Numbered from the stretch's first letter, positions 9,308-18,182 are shown. The stretch is 64,000 nt of DNA from Glutamicibacter creatinolyticus (GCF_006094275.1 NZ_CP034412.1:2170001-2234000); one strand, 5' to 3'. Numbers and translations: made by a program. Notes: a model not told the origin generated them from the letters alone.

Positions 9308-10363
9308 CTACAGCGAATGAATGAGTTCGACCACTTTGCTCAGCACCTCCGGGTCGGTGTTCGGCGGCACCCCATGACCCAGGTTCATCACGTGCCCACG
9401 GGCGGCCTCACCGCGCCGGGCCACCTCACGCACGTGCGCCTCAAGCACCGGCCAGGGGGCGAAGAGCAGCGCCGGGTCGATGTTGCCCTGCAGGGAAACC
9501 GTGTCCCCCAGGCGCTGGGCGGCCACATCCAGCGGGATGCGGTAGTCGATGCCCACCGCGTCCACCCCCACATCGCGCATGGCGGTGAGCAGTTCCCCGG
9601 TGCCGGTGCCAAAGTGCACCAGCGGCACGCCCAGGTCCCGCACATGATCCAGGGTGCGCACCGAGGCAGGGGCCACGTGCTGCTGGTAGTCGGCCAGCGG
9701 CAGGGAGCCGGCCCAGGAGTCAAACAGCTGCGCGGCCGAGGCGCCGGCCTCCACCTGGGCGCGCAGGAACTTGCCAGAGGCGTCCGCGGCCCAGTCCATC
9801 AGCGCCTTCCATACCTCGGGTTCGGCGTGCATCATGGTGCGCGGGCCCAGGTGGTCGCGGCTGGGCTTGCCCTCGACCATGTAGGCGGCCACCGTGTAGG
9901 GGGCGCCGGCGAAGCCGATCAGCGGGGTGGAGCCCAGCTCGGCGACGGTCAGCGCCACCGCCTCGCGGATCGGTTCCAGGGATTCGTCGGTCAGTTCGGG
10001 CAGGGCCGCGACCTGTTCGGCGGTGCGCACCGGCTCACTGAGCACCGGACCGACCCCGGGGACAATGTCCACCCCGATTCCGGCCAGGCGCAGCGGAATG
10101 ACGATGTCGGAGAAGAAGATTGCCGCGTCCACCTTGTGCCGGCGCACCGGCTGCAGGGTGATCTCACTGGCCATCGCCGGGTTCAGGCACGAATCGAGCA
10201 TCGTGGTGCCCTCACGCAGTTCGCGGTATTCGGGCAGCGAGCGCCCGGCTTGGCGCATGAACCACACCGGGGTGCGGCGCGGGGTGCCGCCGCGCAGGGC
10301 GGTAATCAGGTCGGAATTACTCGTACGTCCATCAACCATCGGATGGTGTGCAGGCAGGGTCAT
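9308..10363 (-). CDS. hemE: Uroporphyrinogen decarboxylase
   Basis: 351 residues from the ATG at 10363; an ATG 60 bp upstream is possible but gives a non-conserved N-terminus. The family signature 'PVWFMRQAGRSLPEYR' near the N-terminus and 'GFAGAPYTVAAYMVEG' are clear. It decarboxylates uroporphyrinogen III to coproporphyrinogen III. It is the first gene of the leftward haem cluster and is divergent from hemA across a repeat-bearing intergenic region. Confidence 0.96.
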   Translation of the reverse strand: MTLPAHHPMVDGRTSNSDLITALRGGTPRRTPVWFMRQAGRSLPEYRELREGTTMLDSCLNPAMASEITLQPVRRHKVDAAIFFSDIVIPLRLAGIGVDIVPGVGPVLSEPVRTAEQVAALPELTDESLEPIREAVALTVAELGSTPLIGFAGAPYTVAAYMVEGKPSRDHLGPRTMMHAEPEVWKALMDWAADASGKFLRAQVEAGASAAQLFDSWAGSLPLADYQQHVAPASVRTLDHVRDLGVPLVHFGTGTGELLTAMRDVGVDAVGIDYRIPLDVAAQRLGDTVSLQGNIDPALLFAPWPVLEAHVREVARRGEAARGHVMNLGHGVPPNTDPEVLSKVVELIHSL

Positions 10364-10440
10364 GTGCCCAATTCTGCCAAGTCTTGGCGACAAATGCCCA
10401 CCCCGTCGGGTGAGCAGGCTCACGAGGTGAGCAAGATAAC

Positions 10441-10502
10441 CTCTACGACGTGTCGAAAAACCTCTACAACTCGTCGAAAACTTTTCTACAAAATGTCGAA
10501 AA
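10441..10502. repeat. Three ~19-bp direct repeats at 21-22 bp spacing between hemE and hemA
   Basis: Copies at 10441-10459, 10462-10480 and 10484-10502 share the pattern yTCTACrAmdyGTCGAAAA. Start-to-start spacing is 21 and 22 bp, about two helical turns. Each copy is a partial dyad (TCTAC..GTCGA). They lie in the divergent hemE/hemA control region and look like an array of binding sites for a regulator on one face of the helix. The regulator is not identified. Confidence 0.7.
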
Positions 10503-10524
10503 CGACCTCGAGGATAGGTTCACC

Positions 10525-10557
10525 TTCGTTGTCGAAACAGGTACCCAGGCCTAATCT
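10525..10557 (+). promoter_or_regulatory. Probable hemA promoter with palindrome over the -35 box
   Basis: TTGTCG (10529-10534), a 17-bp spacer, then TAATCT (10552-10557), 10 nt before the hemA GTG. A palindrome TTCG-TTGT-CGAA (from 10525) overlaps the -35 and shares the GTCGAA core of the upstream triple repeat, so a bound regulator could block polymerase. Confidence 0.6.
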
Positions 10558-10567
10558 AGGTATCACT

Positions 10568-11905
10568 GTGGTTTACCTATCTCTCGTTGCATCTCACTCG
10601 CAGCTCGATCTGGAAACCGTGGCACAGCTCAGCGCCGCGGCCACCGAGCTGGCTCCCGCGACCCTTCAGGCCTGCGACAACATCAACGGCACCGTGGTGT
10701 TATCCACCTGCAACCGCTTCGAAATCTACGCCGATGTCGCCTCCCCGCTCTCCGCGGCCACCGAACTGGTCCACCAGCTCTCCTCCCACAGCGGCGTACC
10801 CGCCCACCTGCTGGACAGCAAGCTGCTGCGCTTCGAGGGACGCGCCGTCATCGACCACCTCTTCTCCGTGGGCGCGGGACTGGACAGCGCCGTGGTCGGT
10901 GAACGCGAAATCGCCGGACAGGTGCGCCGCGCCCTGACCCAGGCCCAGCAGCAGAAGACCACCACCGGCAACCTCACCCGCCTCTTTGAATCGGCCACCC
11001 GCGCCGCCAAGGACGTCGGTTCCCAAACCGCACTGGGCGCCCAGGGCAAGTCCGTGGTCTCCGTGGCCCTGGACCTGGCCGATGACCTGATGCAGGCCAA
11101 CCGCTCCTGGCAGGACCAGGAAGTGGTGCTCTTTGGCACCGGAGCCTACGCCGGGGTGACCCTGGCGCTGCTGCGTGAACGCGGCGTAAAGCACATCAAG
11201 GTCTACTCCACCTCCGGGCGGGCTGCGGACTTCGCGCAGAAGCGCGGCGTGCAGGCCATCAGCACCGAGGAACTGGAGCAGGCACTGCGCCAGGCCGACG
11301 TGCTCGTGGGCTGCAGCGGCAGCGGCACCCAGCTGGCCGCCGCGCGGCTGGCCGCACTGCGCGTGCCGCGCCACCCGCTGATCGCCATCGACATGGCCCT
11401 GACCCACGACTTTGACCCGGCCCTGGCCGAGCTGTCCGATGTTGAGCTGATCACCCTGGAATCGGTGCGGATGGCCGCGCCGGACGAACAGTCCCTGGCC
11501 GTATACGAGGCCCGCAAGATCGTGGCCCGCTCCGCCGAGGAATTCGACGCCTCCCAGCGTGAACGCGACGCCGACCAGGCGATCGTGGCACTGCGCCGGC
11601 ACACCCAGCAGGTGCTGGAAGCCGAGGTCGCCAAGGTCCGCTCCCAGCACGGGTGCACCGCCGCGGCGAACGAGGTGGAACTGGCCATGCGCCGGATGAT
11701 GCGCCAGCTGCTGCATGTGCCAACCGTGCGGGCCCGCGAACTGGCCGCCGAAGGACGCACCGAGGAGTACGTCCAGGCGCTGAACACCCTCTACGGCCTG
11801 GAGCTGCCGCAGGCCGGCGCCCCGGCCCCCGCGGCCCAGCCCACCCCCTCCCCGGCGGTGCAGCCGGCCAGCTGCCCACTGCAGCAGGACACCCGAAGCG
11901 CCTAG
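10568..11905 (+). CDS. hemA: Glutamyl-tRNA reductase
   Basis: 445 residues from the GTG at 10568; the frame is open much further upstream but family similarity starts at VVYLSLVASH. The catalytic cysteine is in 'VLSTCNRFEIY' (Cys48). 'SVGAGLDSAVVGEREIAGQV' and the NADPH-binding 'VVLFGTGAYAGVTL' follow. It makes glutamate-1-semialdehyde for HemL and is the usual control point of haem synthesis. The C-terminal ~30 residues are Ala/Pro-rich and likely disordered. Its separate divergent promoter fits independent regulation. Confidence 0.95.
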   Translation: MVYLSLVASHSQLDLETVAQLSAAATELAPATLQACDNINGTVVLSTCNRFEIYADVASPLSAATELVHQLSSHSGVPAHLLDSKLLRFEGRAVIDHLFSVGAGLDSAVVGEREIAGQVRRALTQAQQQKTTTGNLTRLFESATRAAKDVGSQTALGAQGKSVVSVALDLADDLMQANRSWQDQEVVLFGTGAYAGVTLALLRERGVKHIKVYSTSGRAADFAQKRGVQAISTEELEQALRQADVLVGCSGSGTQLAAARLAALRVPRHPLIAIDMALTHDFDPALAELSDVELITLESVRMAAPDEQSLAVYEARKIVARSAEEFDASQRERDADQAIVALRRHTQQVLEAEVAKVRSQHGCTAAANEVELAMRRMMRQLLHVPTVRARELAAEGRTEEYVQALNTLYGLELPQAGAPAPAAQPTPSPAVQPASCPLQQDTRSA

Positions 11906-12072
11906 CCCACCGCGTTGCCGCGCCTCGCCGGCCCACCCCGTTCAGGGCTCTGGCCACCGCGAAGAGCGCCACTTTTGCAACGCAACGTGGAATACTACAC
12001 ACAAGGAGGCTTCCCGGCCTGCCCCTGACCAGGGGCGCCGCGAGCCCGGGCCACCACGCTGAAAGGCACGAG

Positions 12073-12696
12073 ATGTCGGGTACCGATGAACGCAAGGGGA
12101 CACGCACCCAACGCCTGCCCCGCGAGGCCCGCCGCCGCCAGCTGCTGGCCGCCGCCCACCAGGTCTTTGTGGCCCACGGCTACCACGGGGCGTCCATGGA
12201 TGAGATTGCCGAGGTCGCCGAGGTCTCCAAGCCGGTGCTCTACCAGCATTTCCCGGGCAAGCGGGAACTGTACCTCGCGCTGCTGGACGTGCACCTGGCC
12301 GAATTCTCCGAACTGCTGGACACCGCCATCTCCTCCACCGATGACAACCGCCAGCGCGTCTACAACACGATCGACACGTATTACCAGTACATCAGCCGTG
12401 AATCCCAGGCTTACCGGCTGATCTTCGAATCCGATGTGCTGGCCGACCCATTGATCTCCGAACGCATTGAGAAGTTCAACGCCCAGCTCTCGGAGGCCAT
12501 CGCCGCGGTGGTAGTGGCCGATACCCCGCTCACCGAGGACGAGGGCAACCTGCTGGGCCGGGCCCTGGCCGGGCTTTCCCAGGTCTCCGCCCGCTACTGG
12601 GCGACCACCGACAGCGCCGTGCCGCAGCAGACGGCGATCGAATTGATCTCGCTTTTAGCTTGGCGCGGAATTGCGCGGTTCCCGAAGGAAAAGTAG
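12073..12696 (+). CDS. TetR family transcriptional regulator
   Basis: 207 residues from the ATG at 12073, preceded by GAAAGG. The N-terminal helix-turn-helix is clear ('AAHQVFVAHGYHGASMDEIA', 'SKPVLYQHFPGKRELYLALL'). The C-terminal ligand domain resembles the TetR proteins that commonly precede DUF3107 in actinobacteria. No target can be read from the sequence. The next gene starts 86 bp downstream in the same direction, with a small GGGCGC/GCGCCC hairpin (12724-12740) between them. Confidence 0.9.
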   Translation: MSGTDERKGTRTQRLPREARRRQLLAAAHQVFVAHGYHGASMDEIAEVAEVSKPVLYQHFPGKRELYLALLDVHLAEFSELLDTAISSTDDNRQRVYNTIDTYYQYISRESQAYRLIFESDVLADPLISERIEKFNAQLSEAIAAVVVADTPLTEDEGNLLGRALAGLSQVSARYWATTDSAVPQQTAIELISLLAWRGIARFPKEK

Positions 12697-12782
12697 CTAG
12701 ATTTGGTTCTAGGTCCAGCGTATGGGCGCAGCAGGCGCCCGCACGGGGCAGTCAATGAACCTTCGAGAGGATCAAGAACTCC

Positions 12783-13004
12783 ATGGAAATCCGTATTGGC
12801 ATCCAGAATGTCGCCCGCGAAGTCGTGCTCGAATCCGACAAGGACAACGCTGAAATCTCCGAAATCGTTGCCAAGGCCTTGAATGACGGCGGGCAGCTGC
12901 GGCTGACCGACAACAAGGGCCGCGACGTGATCGTCCCGGTTCCGGGCATCGCCTACGTCGAGATCGGTCCGGACCAGGTGCGTCGCGTGGGCTTCGCCCA
13001 GTAG
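12783..13004 (+). CDS. DUF3107 family small protein
   Basis: 73 residues, matching the actinobacterial DUF3107 family ('MEIRIGIQNVAREV', 'VKA'-like middle, C-terminal 'GYVEIG'-type segment seen here as AYVEIGPD). A GAGAGGATC box lies upstream of the ATG. Function is unknown. The frequent co-location with a TetR gene and a DEAD-box helicase gene is repeated here. Confidence 0.85.
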   Translation: MEIRIGIQNVAREVVLESDKDNAEISEIVAKALNDGGQLRLTDNKGRDVIVPVPGIAYVEIGPDQVRRVGFAQ

Positions 13005-13038
13005 CGCCCAATCTTTTTCGCCGGCCGCAGACCGGCCT

Positions 13039-13086
13039 GCCGGTGGCCCCCGCCGCGTTCCGCGCGCCGGGGGCCACCGGCGTTTT
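13039..13086 (+). terminator. Terminator after DUF3107
   Basis: A perfect 14-bp stem (13039-13052 with 13068-13081) followed by GTTTT. It separates DUF3107 from the RNB nuclease gene. Confidence 0.8.
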
Positions 13087-13112
13087 CCATGACTGGCACC
13101 AGCGCCGGTGAT

Positions 13113-13118
13113 TATGCT
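13113..13118 (+). promoter_or_regulatory. Putative -10 box for leaderless RNB gene
   Basis: TATGCT lies exactly 6 nt before the GTG at 13125. This favours the GTG over the ATG at 13089, which lies almost inside the preceding terminator. Confidence 0.55.
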
Positions 13119-13124
13119 GGGCTT

Positions 13125-14588
13125 GTGTTCAATCGTCAGGTCCAAGTCCCCGCCCCTGTCCGCAGCACCACCCTGCAACAGCTGCTTGAGCAGCTGGAGG
13201 GTGAGTTCCAGCTGCCCGGGCCCTTCAGCGCCCCGGTGCTCGCCGCCGCCGAACGCGCTGTGGCCGAACTGGCCCCGGCCCCCGAAGATCACACCGATCT
13301 GCCCTTCTTCACCCTGGACCCGGCCACCTCCACCGACCTGGACCAGGCCATGCACCTGAGTGAAACCGCCACCGGGTACCGTATCCACTACGCCATCGCC
13401 GATGTGCCGGCCCTGGTGGAGCTGGGCGGTGTGCTGGACGCCGCCACCCGCCAACGCGGGCAGACGATCTACCTGCCGCACCGGCGCATCCCGCTGCATC
13501 CCGAGGTGATTGGGGAGGATCACGGTTCGCTGCTGCCCGGGCGCCCCCGGCGGGCGTTCATCTGGGTGCTGGACCTGGACGCGGAGGGCCAACTGCGGCA
13601 CACCGCCCTGCACCGCTCCATGATCCGCTCCCGGGCCAAGCGAGACTACCTCACCGCCCAGCAGCAGCTGGACGCCGGCGCCCCTGATGCGCAGCTGGTG
13701 CTGTTGCAGCGCATCGGCAGGTTGCGCATCAGCCAGGAGGCCCGCCGGCGCGGGGCCAGCCTGAACCTGCCCGAACAGGATGTTCAGGTCGACGCCCACG
13801 GCAACTACACGCTGGTCAGCCGCACTCCCCTGCCGGTGGAGGACTACAACGCCCAGATTTCACTGCTGACCGGGATGGCCGCCGCCGAGCTGATGTTGCA
13901 GCACAAGGTGGGGATCCTGCGCACCATGCCGCCGCCGCGGCCCGAGGACCTGGCCGAGTTCCGGATGCAAAGCCGGGTGCTGGGCCACCGCTGGGAGGAG
14001 CACCTGGACTACGGGCAGTTCCTGCGCACCCTGGATGTCTGCGACCCGGCCCAGCTGGTGCTCATGCATCGGGCGGCCGCGCTCTTCCGCGGCGCCGACT
14101 ATCAGGTGATCAACGGCCAACCCGACACCGAGCTGGTGCAGGCGGCACTGGCCGCCCCCTACGCGCACGCCACCGCGCCGCTGCGCCGCCTGGTGGACCG
14201 TTTTGTGCTGCTCACCTGTCACCTGCTGTGCCGGCAGCGTCCCATCCCGCAGCCACTGCTGGAGGCCTTGGAAGAGTTGCCCGGGCTGATGCGCACCAGC
14301 TCCGCGGAGGCCGCAGCGGCCGGGCGGGCCAGCATCGCCCTGATCGAGGCCTGGGTGCTGCAGCACCGGGTGGGTGAGCACTTCGACGCGGTGGTGCTTA
14401 CCGCCGCAACCGCCAATGGCCAGGGCAAGCTCCGTCCCGGACAGGTCCAGCTGCTCGGTGAGGCAATCACCGGATCCTTCACCGGCAGCGCTCCGGCCGC
14501 CAGCCTGGTCTCGGTGCGGCTGGAGGAGGCCGACCCGCTGACCCGGCGCTGCCGTTTCAGCCAGGTGGCGAGCAAAGTCACACCATGA
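13125..14588 (+). CDS. RNB-domain ribonuclease (RNase II/R family)
   Basis: 487 residues from the GTG at 13125 (alternative ATG at 13089 gives 499). The RNB catalytic segment is visible: 'FTLDPATSTDLDQAMH', with the metal-binding aspartates, then 'HYAIADVPALV', 'QTIYLPHRRIPLHPE' and the C-terminal 'ATAPLRRLVDRF'. It is a 3'-5' exoribonuclease, probably acting on single-stranded RNA. It is much shorter than RNase R, with no room for full cold-shock domains before the RNB core. It precedes an RNA helicase gene, which may mean a shared role in RNA turnover (inference). Confidence 0.9.
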   Translation: MFNRQVQVPAPVRSTTLQQLLEQLEGEFQLPGPFSAPVLAAAERAVAELAPAPEDHTDLPFFTLDPATSTDLDQAMHLSETATGYRIHYAIADVPALVELGGVLDAATRQRGQTIYLPHRRIPLHPEVIGEDHGSLLPGRPRRAFIWVLDLDAEGQLRHTALHRSMIRSRAKRDYLTAQQQLDAGAPDAQLVLLQRIGRLRISQEARRRGASLNLPEQDVQVDAHGNYTLVSRTPLPVEDYNAQISLLTGMAAAELMLQHKVGILRTMPPPRPEDLAEFRMQSRVLGHRWEEHLDYGQFLRTLDVCDPAQLVLMHRAAALFRGADYQVINGQPDTELVQAALAAPYAHATAPLRRLVDRFVLLTCHLLCRQRPIPQPLLEALEELPGLMRTSSAEAAAAGRASIALIEAWVLQHRVGEHFDAVVLTAATANGQGKLRPGQVQLLGEAITGSFTGSAPAASLVSVRLEEADPLTRRCRFSQVASKVTP

Positions 14589-14599
14589 GACGTCCGGGG

Positions 14600-14844
14600 G
14601 CAAAACCCGATATGCTAGAAGGACAAAGTTATTTAGGATGCCCGGTCGCGCCGCGCTAAACGAGAGACAACAGTTTTCGTGGTGACTTCCCAGCGGTCAC
14701 CATCCCCCACCGCCACTACGTCGCGGTGGTGCATGTAGCGATCGGCTCCGCTGGACCGCGTTCCCCTGCCCGCCGGGACACCGTTCCCGGGCACCGTTCG
14801 CCGGAGGCCCAGGTCAGGCCGGGACGCCAACGTGAAACGAGAAT
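14600..14844 (+). promoter_or_regulatory. Long structured leader upstream of the DEAD-box helicase
   Basis: A 256-bp gap precedes the helicase ATG. TATGCT at 14611-14616 is a possible -10. Downstream are hairpins GGTGAC/GTCACC (14681-14686 with 14696-14701) and CCACCGC/GCGGTGG (14707-14713 with 14723-14729), plus GC-rich dyads around 14775-14795. A 5' UTR of roughly 220 nt is implied, which could support autoregulation or cold response. Confidence 0.45.
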
Positions 14845-16416
14845 ATGGACATCGTGACTGACACGACCACCCAGGACGCCGCCGCGGCGCCTGAAGAAGC
14901 ACCCAAGACGTTCGCCGACTTCAATGTGCGCCAGGACATTGTCGCCTCGCTCTCCGAAGCCGGCATCATTCACCCCTTCCCGATCCAGTCGCTGACCCTG
15001 CCGGTCGCGCTGGCCGGCAATGACATCATCGGCCAGGCCAAGACCGGCACCGGCAAGACCCTGGGCTTCGGTATCCCCGCGCTGCAGCGCGTGGTGCGCG
15101 AATCCGATGAGGGCTACGAACGCCTGGAATTCCCCGGCGCCCCGCAGGCACTGATCGTGGCCCCCACCCGCGAACTGGCCCTGCAGGTCTCCGCGGACCT
15201 GGCCCAGGCCTCCCGGCACGCCGGCGTCCGGGTCACCACCATTTACGGTGGGCGTCCCTATGAGGAGCAGATCGCGGCCCTGAAGGCCGGCACCGACGTG
15301 GTGGTGGGCACCCCCGGGCGCCTGATCGACCTGAACCGCCAGCGCGTGCTGAACCTGAAGCAGATCGCCACCGTCGTGCTGGACGAGGCCGACGAAATGC
15401 TGGATCTGGGCTTCCTGCCCGACGTGGAGCGCATCCTGGCCGCCCTGCCCCCGGTACGCCAGGCGATGCTGTTCTCCGCCACCATGCCCGGCCCGGTGAT
15501 CACCATGGCCCGGCGCTACATGTCCCGTCCCATGCACATCCGTGCCGCGGATCCGGGCGACGACTCGATCACCAAGCGCAACATCCGCCAGCTGGTGTAC
15601 CGCGCCCACTCGCTGGACAAGGACGAGATGGTCGCCCGCCTGCTGCAGGCCGAGGGCCGCGGCAAGACGATCATCTTCACCCAGACCAAGCGGTCGGCCG
15701 CCAAGCTCTCCGATGAGCTGATCGACCGCGGCTTCAACGCCGGGGCCCTGCACGGGGACCTGGGCCAGGGAGCGCGCGAACAGGCGCTGAAGGCGTTCCG
15801 CTCCGGCAAGGTTGAGATCCTGGTGGCCACCGATGTGGCCGCCCGCGGCATCGACGTGGACGACGTCACCCACGTGGTGAACCTGCAGTGCCCGGATGAC
15901 GAGAACACCTACCTGCACCGCGTGGGGCGCACCGGACGCGCCGGGAACACCGGCATCGCGGTGACCTTCGTGGACTGGGACTCGGTGCCGCGCTGGTCGC
16001 TGATCAACAAGGCGCTGGGGCTGAACGTGCCCGAGCCGGTGGAAACCTACTCCTCCTCCCCGCACTTCTTCGCCGACCTGAACATCCCCAAGGGCACCAA
16101 GGGACGCCTGCCGCGGGCCAAGCAGACCACCGCCGACGGCGGGGAGCCGCGCCGCGCCCGCTCCGAGGGCTCGCGCAACTCCTCGCGCAACCGCCAGCGC
16201 ACCCGCCGCGAGGACACCTCCGGCAACCCGCGCGCTGCCGAGGGTGCGGACCGGCACGGGCATTCCAAGGGCAAGCAGGACCGCCCGGCCCGGGAGGCCG
16301 AACGCCACCGCGAAACCCGGGACGCGAACCAGGAAGAGGGGCGCACCGCCCCGCGCCGGCGCCGTACCCGCCGCCGCACCCGCAGCCAGGACTCGGCTCC
16401 CCGGCAGGACGACTAG
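14845..16416 (+). CDS. DEAD/DEAH-box ATP-dependent RNA helicase
   Basis: 523 residues. The Q motif is 'TFADFNVRQDI...HPFPIQ', motif I 'AKTGTGKT' (65-72), motif Ia 'PTRELALQ', motif II DEAD (180-183), motif III SAT (211-213), motif V 'ATDVAARGIDV' and motif VI 'HRVGRTGRAG'. After the helicase core (~residue 395) the tail is Arg/Lys/Ser-rich and low-complexity, likely an RNA-binding disordered extension. It unwinds structured RNA. A GTG 9 bp downstream is an alternative start. The long leader suggests post-transcriptional control. Confidence 0.94.
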   Translation: MDIVTDTTTQDAAAAPEEAPKTFADFNVRQDIVASLSEAGIIHPFPIQSLTLPVALAGNDIIGQAKTGTGKTLGFGIPALQRVVRESDEGYERLEFPGAPQALIVAPTRELALQVSADLAQASRHAGVRVTTIYGGRPYEEQIAALKAGTDVVVGTPGRLIDLNRQRVLNLKQIATVVLDEADEMLDLGFLPDVERILAALPPVRQAMLFSATMPGPVITMARRYMSRPMHIRAADPGDDSITKRNIRQLVYRAHSLDKDEMVARLLQAEGRGKTIIFTQTKRSAAKLSDELIDRGFNAGALHGDLGQGAREQALKAFRSGKVEILVATDVAARGIDVDDVTHVVNLQCPDDENTYLHRVGRTGRAGNTGIAVTFVDWDSVPRWSLINKALGLNVPEPVETYSSSPHFFADLNIPKGTKGRLPRAKQTTADGGEPRRARSEGSRNSSRNRQRTRREDTSGNPRAAEGADRHGHSKGKQDRPAREAERHRETRDANQEEGRTAPRRRRTRRRTRSQDSAPRQDD

Positions 16417-16467
16417 CCTGCCGGACTCAGGCAGCAGCAACGCTTTGATGGAAGGAACACCGCGCAC

Positions 16468-17382
16468 GTGACACTGCCGACGCTCGATGCACACCCACCG
16501 CTCTTCGACCCGGCCGGGCCGAACACGGTGGTGCACGGCGATAACCAGCATGTGCTCGGCCTGCTGCCCGACGCCAGCTTCTCCCTGATCTACGTCGACC
16601 CGCCGTTCAACACCGGACGCAAGCAGACCCGCGCGGCGCGCACTACGGTGCGTGCCGCCGCCGGGGAAGGCGACCGGATTGGCTTCAAGGGCCTGGACTA
16701 CATCACCGAGCTGGGCCAGGCGCGCTCCTACCAGGACCGCTTCGATGACTATCTGAGCTTCATCGCCCCGCGCCTGGTTCAGGCGCACCGGCTGCTGGCG
16801 GAGGACGGCACCTTGTACGTGCACCTGGACTACCGTGAGGTGCACTATGTCAAGGTGCTGCTCGATGAGATCTTCGGCCGCGATTGCTTCCTGAACGAAC
16901 TGATCTGGGCGTATGACTATGGGGCGCGCACCAACCGGCGCTGGCCCTCCAAGCACGACACCATCCTGGTGTATGTGAAGAACCCCAAGGCCTACCATTT
17001 CGACTCCACCGAGGTGGACCGCGAACCCTATATGGCTCCCGGGCTGGTGACCCCGGAAAAACGTGAACGCGGCAAGCTGCCCACCGACGTGTGGTGGCAC
17101 ACCATCGTTTCGCCCACCGGCAGGGAAAAGACCGGCTACCCCACCCAGAAGCCCGAGGGCATCCTGCGCCGGATCATCACCGCGTCCTCGCGCCCCGATG
17201 ACTGGGTGCTGGACTTCTTCGCCGGTTCGGGCACCACCGGCGCGGTGGCCGCGAAGCTTGGACGCCGCTTCCTGCTGGTGGACCAGAACCCGCAGGCCAT
17301 TGAGGTCATGCAGTCCCGCCTGGGCGAGCGAACCCGCTACATTGAGGCCGGGGAGCCGGTGCCGGCGGACAAGATCCGCTGA
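16468..17382 (+). CDS. Site-specific DNA methyltransferase (adenine/N4-cytosine, beta type), apparently solitary
   Basis: 304 residues, GTG start. The catalytic motif IV is 'YVDPPFNTG' near the N-terminus and the SAM-binding motif I 'LDFFAGSGTTG' is near the C-terminus, the order of beta-class N6-adenine or N4-cytosine enzymes. 'GYPTQKPEGILRRII' is the typical motif X region. There is no restriction endonuclease, specificity subunit or Vsr gene nearby, so it looks like an orphan methyltransferase. Its last 46 bp overlap the convergent PHP gene. Confidence 0.9.
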   Translation: MTLPTLDAHPPLFDPAGPNTVVHGDNQHVLGLLPDASFSLIYVDPPFNTGRKQTRAARTTVRAAAGEGDRIGFKGLDYITELGQARSYQDRFDDYLSFIAPRLVQAHRLLAEDGTLYVHLDYREVHYVKVLLDEIFGRDCFLNELIWAYDYGARTNRRWPSKHDTILVYVKNPKAYHFDSTEVDREPYMAPGLVTPEKRERGKLPTDVWWHTIVSPTGREKTGYPTQKPEGILRRIITASSRPDDWVLDFFAGSGTTGAVAAKLGRRFLLVDQNPQAIEVMQSRLGERTRYIEAGEPVPADKIR

Positions 17383-18182
17383 AGCATCTGCGGGTCGGTG
17401 CTGTTCTCCCCCAGCCGGTTCGGCTTGCCCGCCCCGTGATAGTCCGAGGACCCGGTGATGATCAGGTCATGGCGCTGGGCCAACTCGCGCAGGAACTTGC
17501 GCCCGGGCTCGGAATTGTCCCGGTGGTCAATCTCCAGGCCGGCCAGCCCCGCCTCAATCAGCTCCTCGAAGTCCTCCGGGGGCACCACTCGTCCGCGGGC
17601 CGAGGCCATCGGGTGGGCGAAGACCGGAACCCCGCCGGCCTCGCGCACCAGGCGCACGGCGTCCACCGGGTACACCGCCGGGTGGGAGACGTAGTAGCGC
17701 GACCGGGAGGAGAGCATGCTGGCGAAGGCCTCTTCCCGGGTGCCGACCACCCCGGCGGTGACCAGCGCGTCGGCGATGTGCGGGCGGCCCACCGTGGTGC
17801 CCGGCTGGGTGTGTTCCTGGACCAGCTCCCAACTGATCGGGTAGTCCTCCGAGAGCAGCCCCACGATCCGCTGCGCCCGGTACTCGCGGGCGGTGCGGGT
17901 GACCTCCAGTTCATCAAGCAACGGCTTGTAGGTCGGGTCATGCAGGTAACTGAGCAGGTGCACGCTGATCCCGGTGCGCGAATGGCAGGTGATCTCCATC
18001 CCCGGCACGAACCCGATCCCGCGTTCCACGGCCCGCGCCCGCGCCTCGTGCCACCCGGTGGTCTGGTCGTGGTCGGTCAGCGCCACCACGTCCAGCCCCG
18101 CCGCCACCGCCGAATCAATCAACTGGCCCGGAGGTTCGGTGCCATCGGAAATATTCGAATGGGCGTGCAGGTCGATCAGCAT
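17337..18182 (-). CDS. PHP-domain metal-dependent phosphoesterase (RNase AM/YciV type)
   Basis: 281 residues. The PHP metal-binding pattern is complete: 'DLHAHSNISDGT' at the N-terminus, 'LTDHDQTTG', 'GMEIT', 'GRPHIADAL', 'PVFAHPMA' and 'ITGSSDYHG'. Homologues hydrolyse 3',5'-nucleotide bisphosphates or act as 5'-3' exonucleases on short RNA or DNA; which applies here is not visible. The 3' end overlaps the convergent methyltransferase gene by 46 bp. Confidence 0.9.
   Translation of the reverse strand: MLIDLHAHSNISDGTEPPGQLIDSAVAAGLDVVALTDHDQTTGWHEARARAVERGIGFVPGMEITCHSRTGISVHLLSYLHDPTYKPLLDELEVTRTAREYRAQRIVGLLSEDYPISWELVQEHTQPGTTVGRPHIADALVTAGVVGTREEAFASMLSSRSRYYVSHPAVYPVDAVRLVREAGGVPVFAHPMASARGRVVPPEDFEELIEAGLAGLEIDHRDNSEPGRKFLRELAQRHDLIITGSSDYHGAGKPNRLGENSTDPQMLQRILSAGTGSPASM

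Noticed and set aside
10441-10502. The hemE/hemA repeats as a CRISPR array
   Set aside because: The repeats are short and nearly contiguous, leaving no spacer-length unique segments, and no cas genes are present.
9200-10567. The 901-codon open frame that includes hemA plus an upstream region
   Set aside because: The upstream part is antisense to hemE. GluTR similarity begins only at the GTG at 10568.
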